Source: Methanoregulaceae archaeon UBA288
GTDB taxonomy: Archaea > Halobacteriota > Methanomicrobia > Methanomicrobiales > Methanospirillaceae
DNA length: 13,003 nucleotides
Assembly (NCBI GenBank): GCA_002495225.1
Contig: DAEF01000133.1
Coordinates: forward strand, 1-13,003
Reading direction: 5' to 3'
Under the pieces are notes generated by a model, which saw only the letters and a list, made by a program, of their open reading frames with translations, did no database searches and was not told where the DNA came from. This document shows positions 5,350 to 13,001 of the stretch, piece after piece. The position numbers and the translations under genes are program-made. Positions within the stretch are counted from its first letter, which is position 1. Every line of letters starts with the position of its first letter.

Positions 5350-7119
5350 ATGGATATTCGGGGGATACCGCTGGAAGCTGTGAGGGTTCGTCTGCTCGAC
5401 CTGGCGCCGGTCCTGCGGTGGCTCCCCGCCTACGACCGGAGATGGCTGAAGTTCGACCTCGTCGCCGGGCTGACCCTGGCTGCCTTCGCAATCCCGGACA
5501 ACATGGCCTATGCCACCCTCGCGGGGCTCCCCCCCCAGTACGGCCTCTACGCGGGGATCATGGCCCCGCTCGCGTACTTCGTCTTCTCCAGCTCGCGCCA
5601 CGCCTCGATCGGCCCCAGCTCCTCCGAGGCCATCATGGTGGCCTCGTTTTTCGGCGGACTGGCCATCGCGAGCCCGGAGGAGTATGCCGGGATCGTCGCC
5701 CTGACGGCCCTGCTGGTCGGGGTGATAGCGCTTCTGGCCTGGGTGTTCCGGCTCGGCTTTTTGGTCAACCTGATCTCGGGACCGGTGATGAAGGGGTTCC
5801 TGGTCGGGACCGGGATCGTGGTCATCGTGAGCCAGGTCTCCTCCCTCCTGGGCATATCGGGGGCTCCGCCGTCGTTCTTCGGGAAGATCATCTTCATCCT
5901 GCAGCACCTCGCCGAGACGAATCCGCACGCTCTCGCCCTCGGGCTCGGGTCCCTCCTCCTCTTCTTCGTCCTCGAACGCCGGGTGCCGCGGTTGCCCGGA
6001 TCCCTCGTCGTGGTCGCCCTCTCGATCGCCCTGGTCTGGATGACCGACCTCGCGGAGAGAGGGGTGGAGATCGTCGGGACCATCCCCGCGGGCCTCCCCG
6101 CGCCGGGCCTGCCCGTTTTCACCCTCAGTGATCCGAGCCTGGTCTTCCCGCTCGCGATCGGCCTCTTCATACTCTCGTTTGTCGAGATCAGCTCCATCGC
6201 CCGGACGTACGCGAAGGCGCACGACTACGAGGTCGACGTCGACCGGGAACTGCTGGCGCTCGGGGCGAGCAGCATCTCCGTCGGGATAACCCAGGGTTTT
6301 CCGATCGGAGGGAGCTTCTCGAAGACCGCGGTTACCGACCGGAGCGGGGCGAAGACGCAGCTGGCCGGTGTCGTCGCGGCGGGAGTGACCGTCCTCGTGG
6401 TGCTGTTTTTGACAGGTGCCTTCTACTATCTCGCGGAGCCGGTCATCGCCGCGCTCATCATCGTCGCGGTCTTCCACATGGTCGATCTCCCCGGCCTCGT
6501 TCGTATCGGGCACGTCAACAGGTCGGAGATCTACATCGCGCTCGTCACGCTCGGTGGGGTGCTGCTCTTCGGGATCCTGTCGGGGGTGCTGATCGGCGCC
6601 GGACTCTCGCTCCTCGAGATCCTGTACCGCTTCACCTTCCCGAACATGATCGCCGTCGGCAGGATTCCCGGCACCAGGCTCTTTGGCGACCTCGAGCGTC
6701 ATCCCGAGAACATACGGATCCCCGGGACCTTCATCTTCCGGATCGAGGCCCCCCTGGTCTTCGCCAACGCGGAGAGTTTCAGGGAGAGTTTCACACGGGC
6801 CCTCGAGCGGGAAGAGCGGCCGATCCGCCTGGCCATCGTCGACCTCCAGCGCTCCCCGATTATCGATGTGACGGCCGCCGAAATGATCCGGGGGCTCGCG
6901 GAAGACCTCGGGCGGAAGGGGATCGACCTCCGCCTCGCGAACGCGTCGGGGCAGGTGAGGGATCTTCTGAGGGCGGCGGGCATCGAGGAGATGGTGGGGC
7001 GGCTGGACCGCACGACCACCATCGAAGCCCTCTGCGAGCAGTGCAGGGTCGATCTCCCAAGGGACACACCCCAGGAGGGCCCTGACGGGGCACCCGGGGC
7101 CTTTTCCCGGGAGAGGTGA
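5350..7119 (+). CDS. SulP-family anion transporter with C-terminal STAS domain
   Basis: SulP/SLC26 proteins carry anions such as sulfate or bicarbonate across the cytoplasmic membrane; the substrate cannot be read from sequence. From ATG 5350 the protein has 589 residues, normal for the family. Residues 15-40 (LRWLPAYDRRWLKFDLVAGLT) and 47-80 (AIPDNMAYATLAGLPPQYGL and on) are the classic SulP entry. Multiple hydrophobic segments follow to about 430. QGFPIGGSFSKTAVTDRSGA is the family motif, here with SK for the usual SR. The STAS domain spans about 455-565 (GTFIFRIEAPLVFANAESF, AIVDLQRSPIIDVTAAEMI), ending in a loose Pro/Gly tail. The 5350 start was preferred because GGGGAT precedes it by 7 bases and it gives a normal N-terminus; 5221 or 5278 would add 43 or 24 residues. 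It is a single gene, converging on the operon to its right. Confidence 0.92.
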   Translation: MDIRGIPLEAVRVRLLDLAPVLRWLPAYDRRWLKFDLVAGLTLAAFAIPDNMAYATLAGLPPQYGLYAGIMAPLAYFVFSSSRHASIGPSSSEAIMVASFFGGLAIASPEEYAGIVALTALLVGVIALLAWVFRLGFLVNLISGPVMKGFLVGTGIVVIVSQVSSLLGISGAPPSFFGKIIFILQHLAETNPHALALGLGSLLLFFVLERRVPRLPGSLVVVALSIALVWMTDLAERGVEIVGTIPAGLPAPGLPVFTLSDPSLVFPLAIGLFILSFVEISSIARTYAKAHDYEVDVDRELLALGASSISVGITQGFPIGGSFSKTAVTDRSGAKTQLAGVVAAGVTVLVVLFLTGAFYYLAEPVIAALIIVAVFHMVDLPGLVRIGHVNRSEIYIALVTLGGVLLFGILSGVLIGAGLSLLEILYRFTFPNMIAVGRIPGTRLFGDLERHPENIRIPGTFIFRIEAPLVFANAESFRESFTRALEREERPIRLAIVDLQRSPIIDVTAAEMIRGLAEDLGRKGIDLRLANASGQVRDLLRAAGIEEMVGRLDRTTTIEALCEQCRVDLPRDTPQEGPDGAPGAFSRER

Positions 7120-7318
7120 TTGCGGGAAACGCCGTCCCGGAGACGCCGATCGATTGAGCCGTGTCCGCACCGGGGAACGGAAGGTATGCCGGGACCGGGA
7201 GACAGGAGCGGCCCGAACCAGCGGATTGGGCAGTTCGGGCGGGACGCAGGGGGCGGGGCAGGGCGCGTCGCGGGGACCGGGTCGGCACCGGGACCGGCGG
7301 TCTTGTGCCGCCTCCCCC
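7120..7318. repeat. Convergent intergenic region with an 8-bp hairpin
   Basis: The 199 bases between the ends of the SulP gene and the leftward operon contain no credible gene. GCCCGAAC (7211-7218) and GTTCGGGC (7233-7240) pair perfectly around a 14-base loop. There is no T-run on either strand, so it is not an obvious terminator. Several GGGACCGG-like repeats follow at about 7240-7300; they may only reflect composition. Confidence 0.4.
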
Positions 7319-7945
7319 TCACTCCCGGTTGTGCCGGTCGAGCCGCATCATCAGGAACGGGAAGAGCAGGATGATCGCGACCACGGCCCAGGACGTCGCG
7401 AAGAAATAGAGCAGGGACTCACGGGCCGAGTCGTAGAACCGGACCCGGACCTCGCGGGTCGACTCCCACGAGACCTGCGTGGCTCCGTCGGGCAGAGCCG
7501 TGACCCTCCCGCCGGGCGAGTACCCGCCCAGGAGCGGGTTCGTGACGTTGTACCCGGCCGGCACGGTCACGTTCGCCCGGTAGGCGCGGTCGTAGACCTG
7601 GAGGAGCTGCGACGCCAGGATCTCCCCGGAGAAGGAGAGGGTGTAGTTTCCCTCGGGGAACGCGATCATCGAGCCGCCCAGGTCCTCGTACGTCACCTCG
7701 GTCCCGTTCGACGCCTCGAGCCGGACCCTCGTGACCCGGGCCGGCACCTGTTCGCCCAGGACTCCGGGCTCGGCGAAGACGTACGCCTCGGCGTTCTCGA
7801 GCTCGATCACGGCCGTGTACGCCGACCCGTTCTCCGCGACCCGGTAGTCCGCGGCCGGGAGGGCCCCGGCCAGGACCGGGATCAGGAGGAGAGCACAGAG
7901 AGCAGCGAGGAGAGGTCCGCGTCGATCTCGATGGGGGGCTCGCAC
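7319..7945 (-). CDS. Secreted, C-terminally membrane-anchored protein (possibly DUF5803)
   Basis: A 208-residue protein starting with GTG 7945. An N-terminal signal or anchor segment (about 10-30, LLAALCALLLIPVLAGALP) is followed by a beta-rich extracytoplasmic region of about 145 residues with several N-x-T/S sites (NGT, NYT, NVT), then a C-terminal membrane helix (about 178-200) and a short basic tail. Topology is therefore outside-facing between two membrane segments, or lipid-free type I if the signal is cleaved. It resembles proteins I recall as DUF5803 in Methanomicrobia and haloarchaea, but I cannot confirm that. No catalytic motif is visible. It overlaps the thrC end by 64 bases and is the last gene of the operon. 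No other ATG/GTG/TTG would keep the signal segment. Confidence 0.75.
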   Translation of the reverse strand: MRAPHRDRRGPLLAALCALLLIPVLAGALPAADYRVAENGSAYTAVIELENAEAYVFAEPGVLGEQVPARVTRVRLEASNGTEVTYEDLGGSMIAFPEGNYTLSFSGEILASQLLQVYDRAYRANVTVPAGYNVTNPLLGGYSPGGRVTALPDGATQVSWESTREVRVRFYDSARESLLYFFATSWAVVAIILLFPFLMMRLDRHNRE

Positions 7946-9087
7946 TGTGCAATCACCGTCTCGGGGTCTTTCAGCAGGTGGCCGGTCACGATGCAGACGA
8001 TCCGCTCGTCTCGGTCGATGGCGCCCTCCTCAGCCAGGCGCTTGATCCCGGCCACCGAGGCGGCCGATGCCGGCTCGACCCCGATCCCCTCCTTCCGCGC
8101 GAGGTCGCGCTGCATGGCCAGGATCTCGGCGTCGGTCACAGTCGTCGCGGTCCCGCCGGTCGCGCGGATCGCGACGAGGGCCTTCTCCGCGTTGACCGGC
8201 GCGCCGATCCGGATCGCGGTCGCGATCGTCTCGGGGTGGAGCTCCGGAGCGACCTCGGGGAGGTTCTCGGCCACTGCCCGGGCAAGCGGGGCGGATCCGG
8301 CCGCCTGGACCCCGGTCATCATGGGCAGGCGGTCGATGAAGCCCAGGGTTAGGAGCTCGTTGAGCCCCTTGTGCACGGCCGAGATGTTGCCCGCGTTCCC
8401 GACGGGGAGGACCATCCGGTCGGGGACGGCCCCGAGCTGGTCGACCGCCTCGAAACCGATCGTCTTCTGCCCCTCGAGCCGGAACGGGTTGACCGAGTTC
8501 AGGAGGTAGAGCCCGTGCGAGAGGCAGAGCTCGTGGACCATCTCGAGGGCGCGGTCGAAGTTGCCGCGGACTGAGATGACGCGCGCGCCGTGCATCAGGG
8601 CCTGGGCGATCTTGCCGAGCGCGACCTTGCCCGCGGGCAACAGGACGACGGCCGGGATCCCGGCCTTCGCCGCGTACTGGGCGAGGCTCGCGGAGGTGTT
8701 CCCCGTGGAGGCGCAGGCGACCGAGGACATGCCGAGCTCGATGGCCATCGAGACCCCGACGGTCATGCCGCGGTCCTTGAACGAGCCCGACGGGTTCATC
8801 CCCTCGTGCTTGGCGTAGAGGTGCGGGAGACCGAGCTCGGCCCCGATCCGGTCGAGGCGGTAGAGCGGGGTCCCGCCCTCCTGGAGCGTCACCGGCTCAC
8901 CCGAGACGGGGAGGAGCTCCTTGTAGCGCCAGACCGAGAGGGGCCGACGGTGCCAGCGGGACCGGTCGATCGAGAGCCCCTCGAGGTCGTACTCGACCGC
9001 GAGCAGGTGCCCGCACCGGCTGCAGGTGTAGATGATCTGGTCGGCCGGGTACGCGGTGGCGCAGTGGACGCAGACGAGGCGGTACAT
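7882..9087 (-). CDS. thrC: Threonine synthase
   Basis: Converts O-phosphohomoserine to threonine with pyridoxal phosphate, the last step of threonine synthesis in the cytoplasm. The 401-residue protein begins with a zinc-ribbon (C6, C9, C22, C25) seen in many archaeal threonine synthases. The fold type II core follows: EGGTPLYRLDRIG (70-82), the PLP lysine K104 in NPSGSFKDRGM, STGNTSASLAQYAAKAG, and the phosphate-binding loop PVGNAGNI. Start ATG 9087 places the zinc ribbon at the N-terminus; ATG 9099 would add four residues (MSSC) and is equally possible. Neither has a clear Shine-Dalgarno. The frame stays open upstream to 9564, but that part overlaps the YdjM-like gene on the same strand and looks like shadow sequence. 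It lies 44 bases after the YdjM-like gene and overlaps the next gene by 64 bases. Confidence 0.96.
   Translation of the reverse strand: MYRLVCVHCATAYPADQIIYTCSRCGHLLAVEYDLEGLSIDRSRWHRRPLSVWRYKELLPVSGEPVTLQEGGTPLYRLDRIGAELGLPHLYAKHEGMNPSGSFKDRGMTVGVSMAIELGMSSVACASTGNTSASLAQYAAKAGIPAVVLLPAGKVALGKIAQALMHGARVISVRGNFDRALEMVHELCLSHGLYLLNSVNPFRLEGQKTIGFEAVDQLGAVPDRMVLPVGNAGNISAVHKGLNELLTLGFIDRLPMMTGVQAAGSAPLARAVAENLPEVAPELHPETIATAIRIGAPVNAEKALVAIRATGGTATTVTDAEILAMQRDLARKEGIGVEPASAASVAGIKRLAEEGAIDRDERIVCIVTGHLLKDPETVIAQCEPPIEIDADLSSLLSVLSS
7952..7957 (-). promoter_or_regulatory. Shine-Dalgarno GGTGAT inside thrC that fixes the GTG start
   Basis: On the minus strand GGTGAT (7957-7952) matches the archaeal anti-Shine-Dalgarno and stands 6 bases before the GTG at 7945. 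It is the best such site in the window, lies within the thrC coding sequence, and is the main reason to accept a non-ATG start with a 64-base gene overlap. Confidence 0.75.
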
Positions 9088-9131
9088 GCAGGAAGACATG
9101 TGCGTCCAACAGGCTTGAGTGCATCGTTTCT

Positions 9132-9860
9132 CTAGGAGCGGGCGGAGAGGTAGAAGAAGGTCCAGAGCGCGCAGAAGAGGAAGACCGAGAGCTGCGCGAC
9201 CTTTGCGGCCGGCGTTTCGAACCAGAAGAGGAGGGCGACGCAGCCCCACATGGCCGCGCCGAGGGCCATCCCGAAGAGACGGGTGCGAGGGTCCGTGCGC
9301 CCGCCCGATCGGAGCCTGCCCCGGACCCGCCGGCCCGAGAGGGGGTAGAGCCAGGCGATCCCGCCGGGGGTGCAGGAGTCCTCGGCGAGGTGGAGGAGGG
9401 CCCCGGCGCCGAAGCCGACCACCCCGAGGGCCAGGAGCGTGGGCGCGGACCAGTCGAGGAGGTGGAGGGCAAGGGCACAGTAGAGCCCGGTCAGGACCGT
9501 GCAGAGGGCAACCCCGAGAAGGGAATGGAGGACGCCCCGGTGGCCGGCCCTCAGCCGCCCGCACGAGAGGAGCCAGAAGATTCCGGCCGCCGGGTAGTAC
9601 TCGGCATACCGGATCAGGTACCCGAAGAAGGGCAGGGTCTGCGCGGCCCCGTTCACGAGCCCGCTCGTCGGACCCCTGAGCCCGGGGACGCGGGTGTGGA
9701 AGATCGCGGCGTCGGTCGCGTCCGCGTCGGGGGCGAGCGAGCCCACGAAGAGGCCGAAGAGGAGGGCCGCCACCTCGGACGGCGCGAAGAGCGCGACGTG
9801 GGGGGCGAGGAGGAGCCCTCCCGAGAAGAGGGTGATCACAACGTGCTGGTCGCCGCGCAC
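9132..9860 (-). CDS. YdjM/DUF457-like membrane-bound putative metal-dependent hydrolase
   Basis: A 242-residue, largely hydrophobic protein with about six or seven membrane segments. Conserved polar residues sit where the YdjM/YbcI (DUF457) family has them: SLAPDADATD (41-50), HRGVLHSLLG (107-116) and HLAEDSCTPGGIAWLYPLS (157-175), a His/Asp set often taken as a metal site. The true reaction of the family is not established. A basic loop (RRVRGRLRSGGRTDPRTR) faces one side before the last two helices. Start GTG 9860 lies 6 bases after the stop of the nitrilase gene, with GGGGGCTGAGAT upstream; a GTG seven codons on is an alternative. Its place between an amidase and threonine synthase gives no clear functional hint. 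Confidence 0.82.
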   Translation of the reverse strand: MRGDQHVVITLFSGGLLLAPHVALFAPSEVAALLFGLFVGSLAPDADATDAAIFHTRVPGLRGPTSGLVNGAAQTLPFFGYLIRYAEYYPAAGIFWLLSCGRLRAGHRGVLHSLLGVALCTVLTGLYCALALHLLDWSAPTLLALGVVGFGAGALLHLAEDSCTPGGIAWLYPLSGRRVRGRLRSGGRTDPRTRLFGMALGAAMWGCVALLFWFETPAAKVAQLSVFLFCALWTFFYLSARS

Positions 9861-9866
9861 GCTATC

Positions 9867-10622
9867 TCAGCCCCCGGCCGGGTCGGGCCCGGCCCGGGCC
9901 GACGCGATCGCGTCCGGGTCGAGGTCGACGACCAGGAGCTCGGTATTCGCCCCCGCCTCGGCCAGGACGTCGCCCTCGGGGTCGGCCGCGAGCGAGCCCC
10001 CGCAGTAGGTCTCGACCGGGGTCGCGCCCCCGGCGTACGAGGCGCCTGCGACAAAGAACCGGTTGTCGAGGGCGCGGGCGCGGAGAAAGAGGCGCCAGTG
10101 GCGGAGGCGGGCGCACGGCCAGGCCGCCGGCACGAGCACGGCGTCCGCACCGAGGGCGCGGTACGCGGCGAAGACTCCGGGGAACCGGAGGTCGTAGCAG
10201 ATCGCGAGGCCGATCCGGAGCCCGCCGAGGTCGAAGACGGCCGGGCCCGTCCCGGGGGCGTAACAGCCCTCCTCGCCGCCTGGAGTGAAGAGGTGCTGCT
10301 TGGCGTAGACCGCCACGACCGCCCCGCCCCCGTCGACCGCGATCGCCGTGTTCCGCACTCCCTCCTCGAAAGCCTCGCGGATGGAGCCGACGATCCCGAT
10401 TGCGTGGCGGCGCGCCACGGCCCTGAGGCCCTGGGTCAGCGGCCCGCCGACGGGCTCGGCCCCGCGGGACGACCTCGGGTCCCAGCCGAAGAGCACCTGC
10501 TCGGGAAAGACCACGAGCTCGGCGCCGGTCTCCGCCCCCCGCCGCGCCGCCTCGTCGACCGCTCCGAGGTTCGCGCCCGGTTCGTCCCAGGCCGGAAGGA
10601 GCTGGGCGAGCGCGACCCTCAT
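9867..10622 (-). CDS. Carbon-nitrogen hydrolase (nitrilase superfamily, omega-amidase-like)
   Basis: A 251-residue cytoplasmic hydrolase with the complete nitrilase catalytic triad: E41 in VVFPEQV, K108 in YAKQHLF and C142 in LAICYDLRFP. The CYDLRFP motif and GEEGCYAPG are typical of the Nit2/YafV omega-amidase group, which hydrolyses alpha-ketoglutaramate or related amides, but substrate within the superfamily is hard to predict. Length is normal and complete. ATG 10622 overlaps the stop of the MarC gene as ATGA, with AGGTG 5 bases upstream, so translation is likely coupled. The next gene begins 6 bases after its stop. Confidence 0.92.
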   Translation of the reverse strand: MRVALAQLLPAWDEPGANLGAVDEAARRGAETGAELVVFPEQVLFGWDPRSSRGAEPVGGPLTQGLRAVARRHAIGIVGSIREAFEEGVRNTAIAVDGGGAVVAVYAKQHLFTPGGEEGCYAPGTGPAVFDLGGLRIGLAICYDLRFPGVFAAYRALGADAVLVPAAWPCARLRHWRLFLRARALDNRFFVAGASYAGGATPVETYCGGSLAADPEGDVLAEAGANTELLVVDLDPDAIASARAGPDPAGG

Positions 10623-11269
10623 ACCGCACCTGCCAGGAACGGAAACGCGGTCTTCAGCCCGTTGATCACGAACTCGACCGCGATCGCGATCAGCAGGATG
10701 CCCATGATCCGGTTCACGGCCCGGATCTCGCGCTGGCCGATCCGGGAGACGATCGCGTCCGAGTAGGCCATCATCAGGTACGTGACCGCCGAGGTGGCCC
10801 CGATCGAGAGGAAGACCACGCCGTCGGCCCAGAGCCCGAGCCCCCGCGCACTGTCCATCAGCACGATCACGGTCGTGATCGCTCCGGGCCCGGCGATCAT
10901 CGGGATCGCGATCGGCATGATCGCGACGTCGTCGGCATCCCCTTCGTACTTCTCGGTCGCGGTCACCTTGGACCGCGAGACCTTGGCGTAGACCATCTCC
11001 AACCCGATCAGAAAGAGCAGGATGCCCCCGCCGATCCGGAACGCGGCCAGCGTGATCCCGAAAAGCGTGAGGATGAGCCCGCCCAGGAGTGCAAAGACCA
11101 CGAGTATGACCAGTGCGTACCAGCTCGCCTCGATCGCCGTGCGCCGCTTGTGCTCGCGGTCGAAGCCCGAGGTCAACGAGACGAAGATCATCGCGGCGCC
11201 GAGCGGGTTGACGATCACGAGCAGCGACGAGAGCGAGAGCAGGACGAAGCTGACCGTGTCTGCCGCCAT
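10619..11269 (-). CDS. MarC-family integral membrane protein
   Basis: A 216-residue protein with six predicted membrane helices, normal for the MarC/UPF0056 family. Family landmarks are NPLGAAMIFVSLT (21-33), FRIGGGILLFLIGLEMV and the IMPIAIPMIAGPGAITTVI block before the fourth helix. The function of the family is unsettled; the old link to multiple antibiotic resistance in enterobacteria was not upheld. It is the first gene of the five-gene leftward operon. ATG 11269 lies about 25-30 bases from the TATA box, so the message is leaderless or nearly so; the GTGAT just before the ATG is too close for a normal Shine-Dalgarno. Its last bases overlap the nitrilase start (ATGA). Confidence 0.94.
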   Translation of the reverse strand: MAADTVSFVLLSLSSLLVIVNPLGAAMIFVSLTSGFDREHKRRTAIEASWYALVILVVFALLGGLILTLFGITLAAFRIGGGILLFLIGLEMVYAKVSRSKVTATEKYEGDADDVAIMPIAIPMIAGPGAITTVIVLMDSARGLGLWADGVVFLSIGATSAVTYLMMAYSDAIVSRIGQREIRAVNRIMGILLIAIAVEFVINGLKTAFPFLAGAV

Positions 11270-11290
11270 ATCACGCAGAGGTGGGCCTTT

Positions 11291-11300
11291 CTTTTATAAA
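11291..11300 (-). promoter_or_regulatory. TATA box of the MarC-to-DUF operon
   Basis: Minus-strand TTTATAAAAG (11300-11291) is the clearest archaeal TATA box in the window. A start about 25 bases downstream falls near 11270, at or just before the MarC ATG (11269), predicting a leaderless or very short-leader transcript. Confidence 0.75.
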
Positions 11301-11312
11301 TGAATTGAGGCG

Positions 11313-11319
11313 AAAAAAA
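11313..11319 (-). terminator. T7 tract ending the Agl23-like gene
   Basis: A run of seven T on the minus strand begins 5 bases after the stop codon at 11325. It sits only about 12 bases before the next TATA box, so termination of this gene and initiation of the MarC operon are packed into about 55 bases. Confidence 0.6.
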
Positions 11320-11324
11320 GGGGT

Positions 11325-13001
11325 TCAGCCGAGCGGGGCCGTTCCCTCGAGCGGCCCGGTCCGGGTGAAGACGTCCAGGTTCATGGACCCGAGCTTGCCG
11401 TCCCGCTTGAGGTAGTACTCCGGGACCCGGTCCTGGTTGTCGTACCAGCTGAACCAGTAGTTGAGCCTGACTGTCCGCTTGTCGTACCCCGGCAGGGAGT
11501 CGTACGAGCTGCCCGAGTCGGCCAGGACCACGTCCGGGTCCTGGGACAGCACCGCGCTCTCGTCGATCCGGTTGCCGTAGAACTGGATCTTGTCCCACCG
11601 GTCCCCGCGGAAGTACCACGGGAGGGGCCAGTAGTTCTGGCTCGCGATCACGACCCTGTTTGCCGCGTTCATATCGGCGAAGACGCCGCGGAGGTCCTCC
11701 GAGTTCTGCACCTGGACGATCGGCTCCGAGATGTCCTCGCGGACGAACTGGACGTGGTGGGTCGTGTAGGCGAGCCCGAGCCCGTAGATCGGCGCGAAGA
11801 CCGAGAAGACGACGAACGCCACCGTCACCCACTTCCAGGCGTCGTGCCGGACCATGCGCTCCTCGGGCGGCTTCACGCGCAGGCACCAGGTGGCCGCGAG
11901 GCACATGGGCAGGAGCTGCTGGATGATCAGCCAGGGGACCTTCTCGCCGATGTACGCGTACATCAGCATGGTCCCGGCCATCCACACCAGGCAGAAGATG
12001 AAGAACTCGGTCCGGCGGTCGACGGCGGGCGGCTTCGGCGCCGCCGGCGCCACGCCCGTCAGCTCGTCGATCTCGGCAGCGGCTGCCGCGAGCCGGGCCT
12101 TCGCCCGGCCCCGGAGCCGGAGCACGGCGTACGAAACGGCCGAGGCCCCCGCCAGGATGACGATCGGCACCTCGTACAGCCCGAAGAGGAGCACGTAGAA
12201 GTACGGCGGCCCCCCGAGCCGCTGCTGGTTGTGCATGGCGAGCCAGTGCTCGATCGCCTTGAACGGGCCCGTCCAGAGGGTGTCGAGGTGCAGCCCGAAG
12301 AACGAGTAGAGCACGGCCATCACGCCCGCGACGATCAGCACCGCGACGAAGAGGTCGCGGAGAAAGACCCTCGTCGGGGGCAGGGTCACCTTCTTCCGCA
12401 CGACGAGATAGGCGAAGTAGGCCCCGAACAGGATGATGACGAGCGGCATCTCCTCCTTGCACGAGAGCGCGAGGCCGGCCGCGAGGCCCGCGAACGCGGC
12501 GAAGCGGAGCTGCTTTCGCTCGATATAGTAGAGGACCGCGACCACGAGCAGGAACGTGAAGAAGAGCATGAAAATGTCATGCCGAAGGAACCGGGAGAAG
12601 TAGATCATATCGGGAGATAGGGCAATGAACAGGCTTGCCAGCAGCGTCTGGTTACGGTCGATGTAACCAATCCGGTAAATGCAGTAGACCAAGGGGATCA
12701 GCAGGACCCCGAACAGTGCAGGCAAAAGGCGTGCTACGAGATCCGATGCACCGAATGCTGAAAACATCCCGGCAGTAACGAAATAGAGGAATGGCCCGTG
12801 GTAACTGGGATCATATGCCCAGGTACTATGGGTCAATAATTCGAAGGAAAACCAGGAATGGATGGCTTCATCGTGGTGAAGAAGCTTGAGATCGAGTTGC
12901 CAGAATCTTATGATGAATGCAAGAATGAAAATGAATAAAAAAATTCGTTCGAATGTAAAAAAATTTCGGATTTTAGAGGAAAAAAGAGCGGCCTGCTGCA
13001 C
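11325..13001 (-). CDS. Agl23-like (TIGR03663) GT-C-fold membrane protein of archaeal glycosylation
   Basis: A large membrane protein of the group annotated as flippase activity-associated protein Agl23, linked to archaeal protein N-glycosylation. After a first helix (about 18-33) come the landmarks LHHDEAIHSW (41-50), YDPSYHGPFLY (63-73) and SPDMIYFSRFLRHD (129-142), in a GT-C-like arrangement with acidic residues in the first outer loop. Further helices run to about residue 420, with a charged Ala-rich cytoplasmic loop near 295-325. The last 125 or so residues are soluble and tyrosine/tryptophan-rich (NYWPLPWYFRGDRWDKIQFYG). The last in-window start is GTG 13001, giving 558 residues, near full family length; no upstream stop is visible, so the real start may lie outside. 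GC falls sharply in the 5' third, unlike all other genes here. Confidence 0.88.
   Translation of the reverse strand: MQQAALFSSKIRNFFTFERIFLFIFILAFIIRFWQLDLKLLHHDEAIHSWFSFELLTHSTWAYDPSYHGPFLYFVTAGMFSAFGASDLVARLLPALFGVLLIPLVYCIYRIGYIDRNQTLLASLFIALSPDMIYFSRFLRHDIFMLFFTFLLVVAVLYYIERKQLRFAAFAGLAAGLALSCKEEMPLVIILFGAYFAYLVVRKKVTLPPTRVFLRDLFVAVLIVAGVMAVLYSFFGLHLDTLWTGPFKAIEHWLAMHNQQRLGGPPYFYVLLFGLYEVPIVILAGASAVSYAVLRLRGRAKARLAAAAAEIDELTGVAPAAPKPPAVDRRTEFFIFCLVWMAGTMLMYAYIGEKVPWLIIQQLLPMCLAATWCLRVKPPEERMVRHDAWKWVTVAFVVFSVFAPIYGLGLAYTTHHVQFVREDISEPIVQVQNSEDLRGVFADMNAANRVVIASQNYWPLPWYFRGDRWDKIQFYGNRIDESAVLSQDPDVVLADSGSSYDSLPGYDKRTVRLNYWFSWYDNQDRVPEYYLKRDGKLGSMNLDVFTRTGPLEGTAPLG

Noticed and set aside
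5062..7170. 702-codon minus-strand open frame opposite the SulP gene
   Set aside because: Extremely polar Asp/Glu/Arg/Gln repeats are the expected antisense of hydrophobic membrane segments; no start signal or domain.
7154..8509. Plus-strand open frame opposite thrC and the DUF gene
   Set aside because: Antisense shadow; the minus strand encodes clear threonine synthase motifs over the same bases.
9088..9564. N-terminal extension of threonine synthase up to 9564
   Set aside because: Same-strand overlap with the YdjM-like gene; the extra residues are Arg/Pro/Gly-rich and the zinc ribbon marks the natural N-terminus at 9087.
9390..10766. 458-codon plus-strand frame opposite the YdjM-like, nitrilase and MarC genes
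   Set aside because: Crosses three real genes; Glu/Gly/Arg-rich with no family signal.
11754..12620. 288-codon plus-strand frame opposite the Agl23-like gene
   Set aside because: Charged Glu/Arg/His-rich antisense of membrane helices, no domain.
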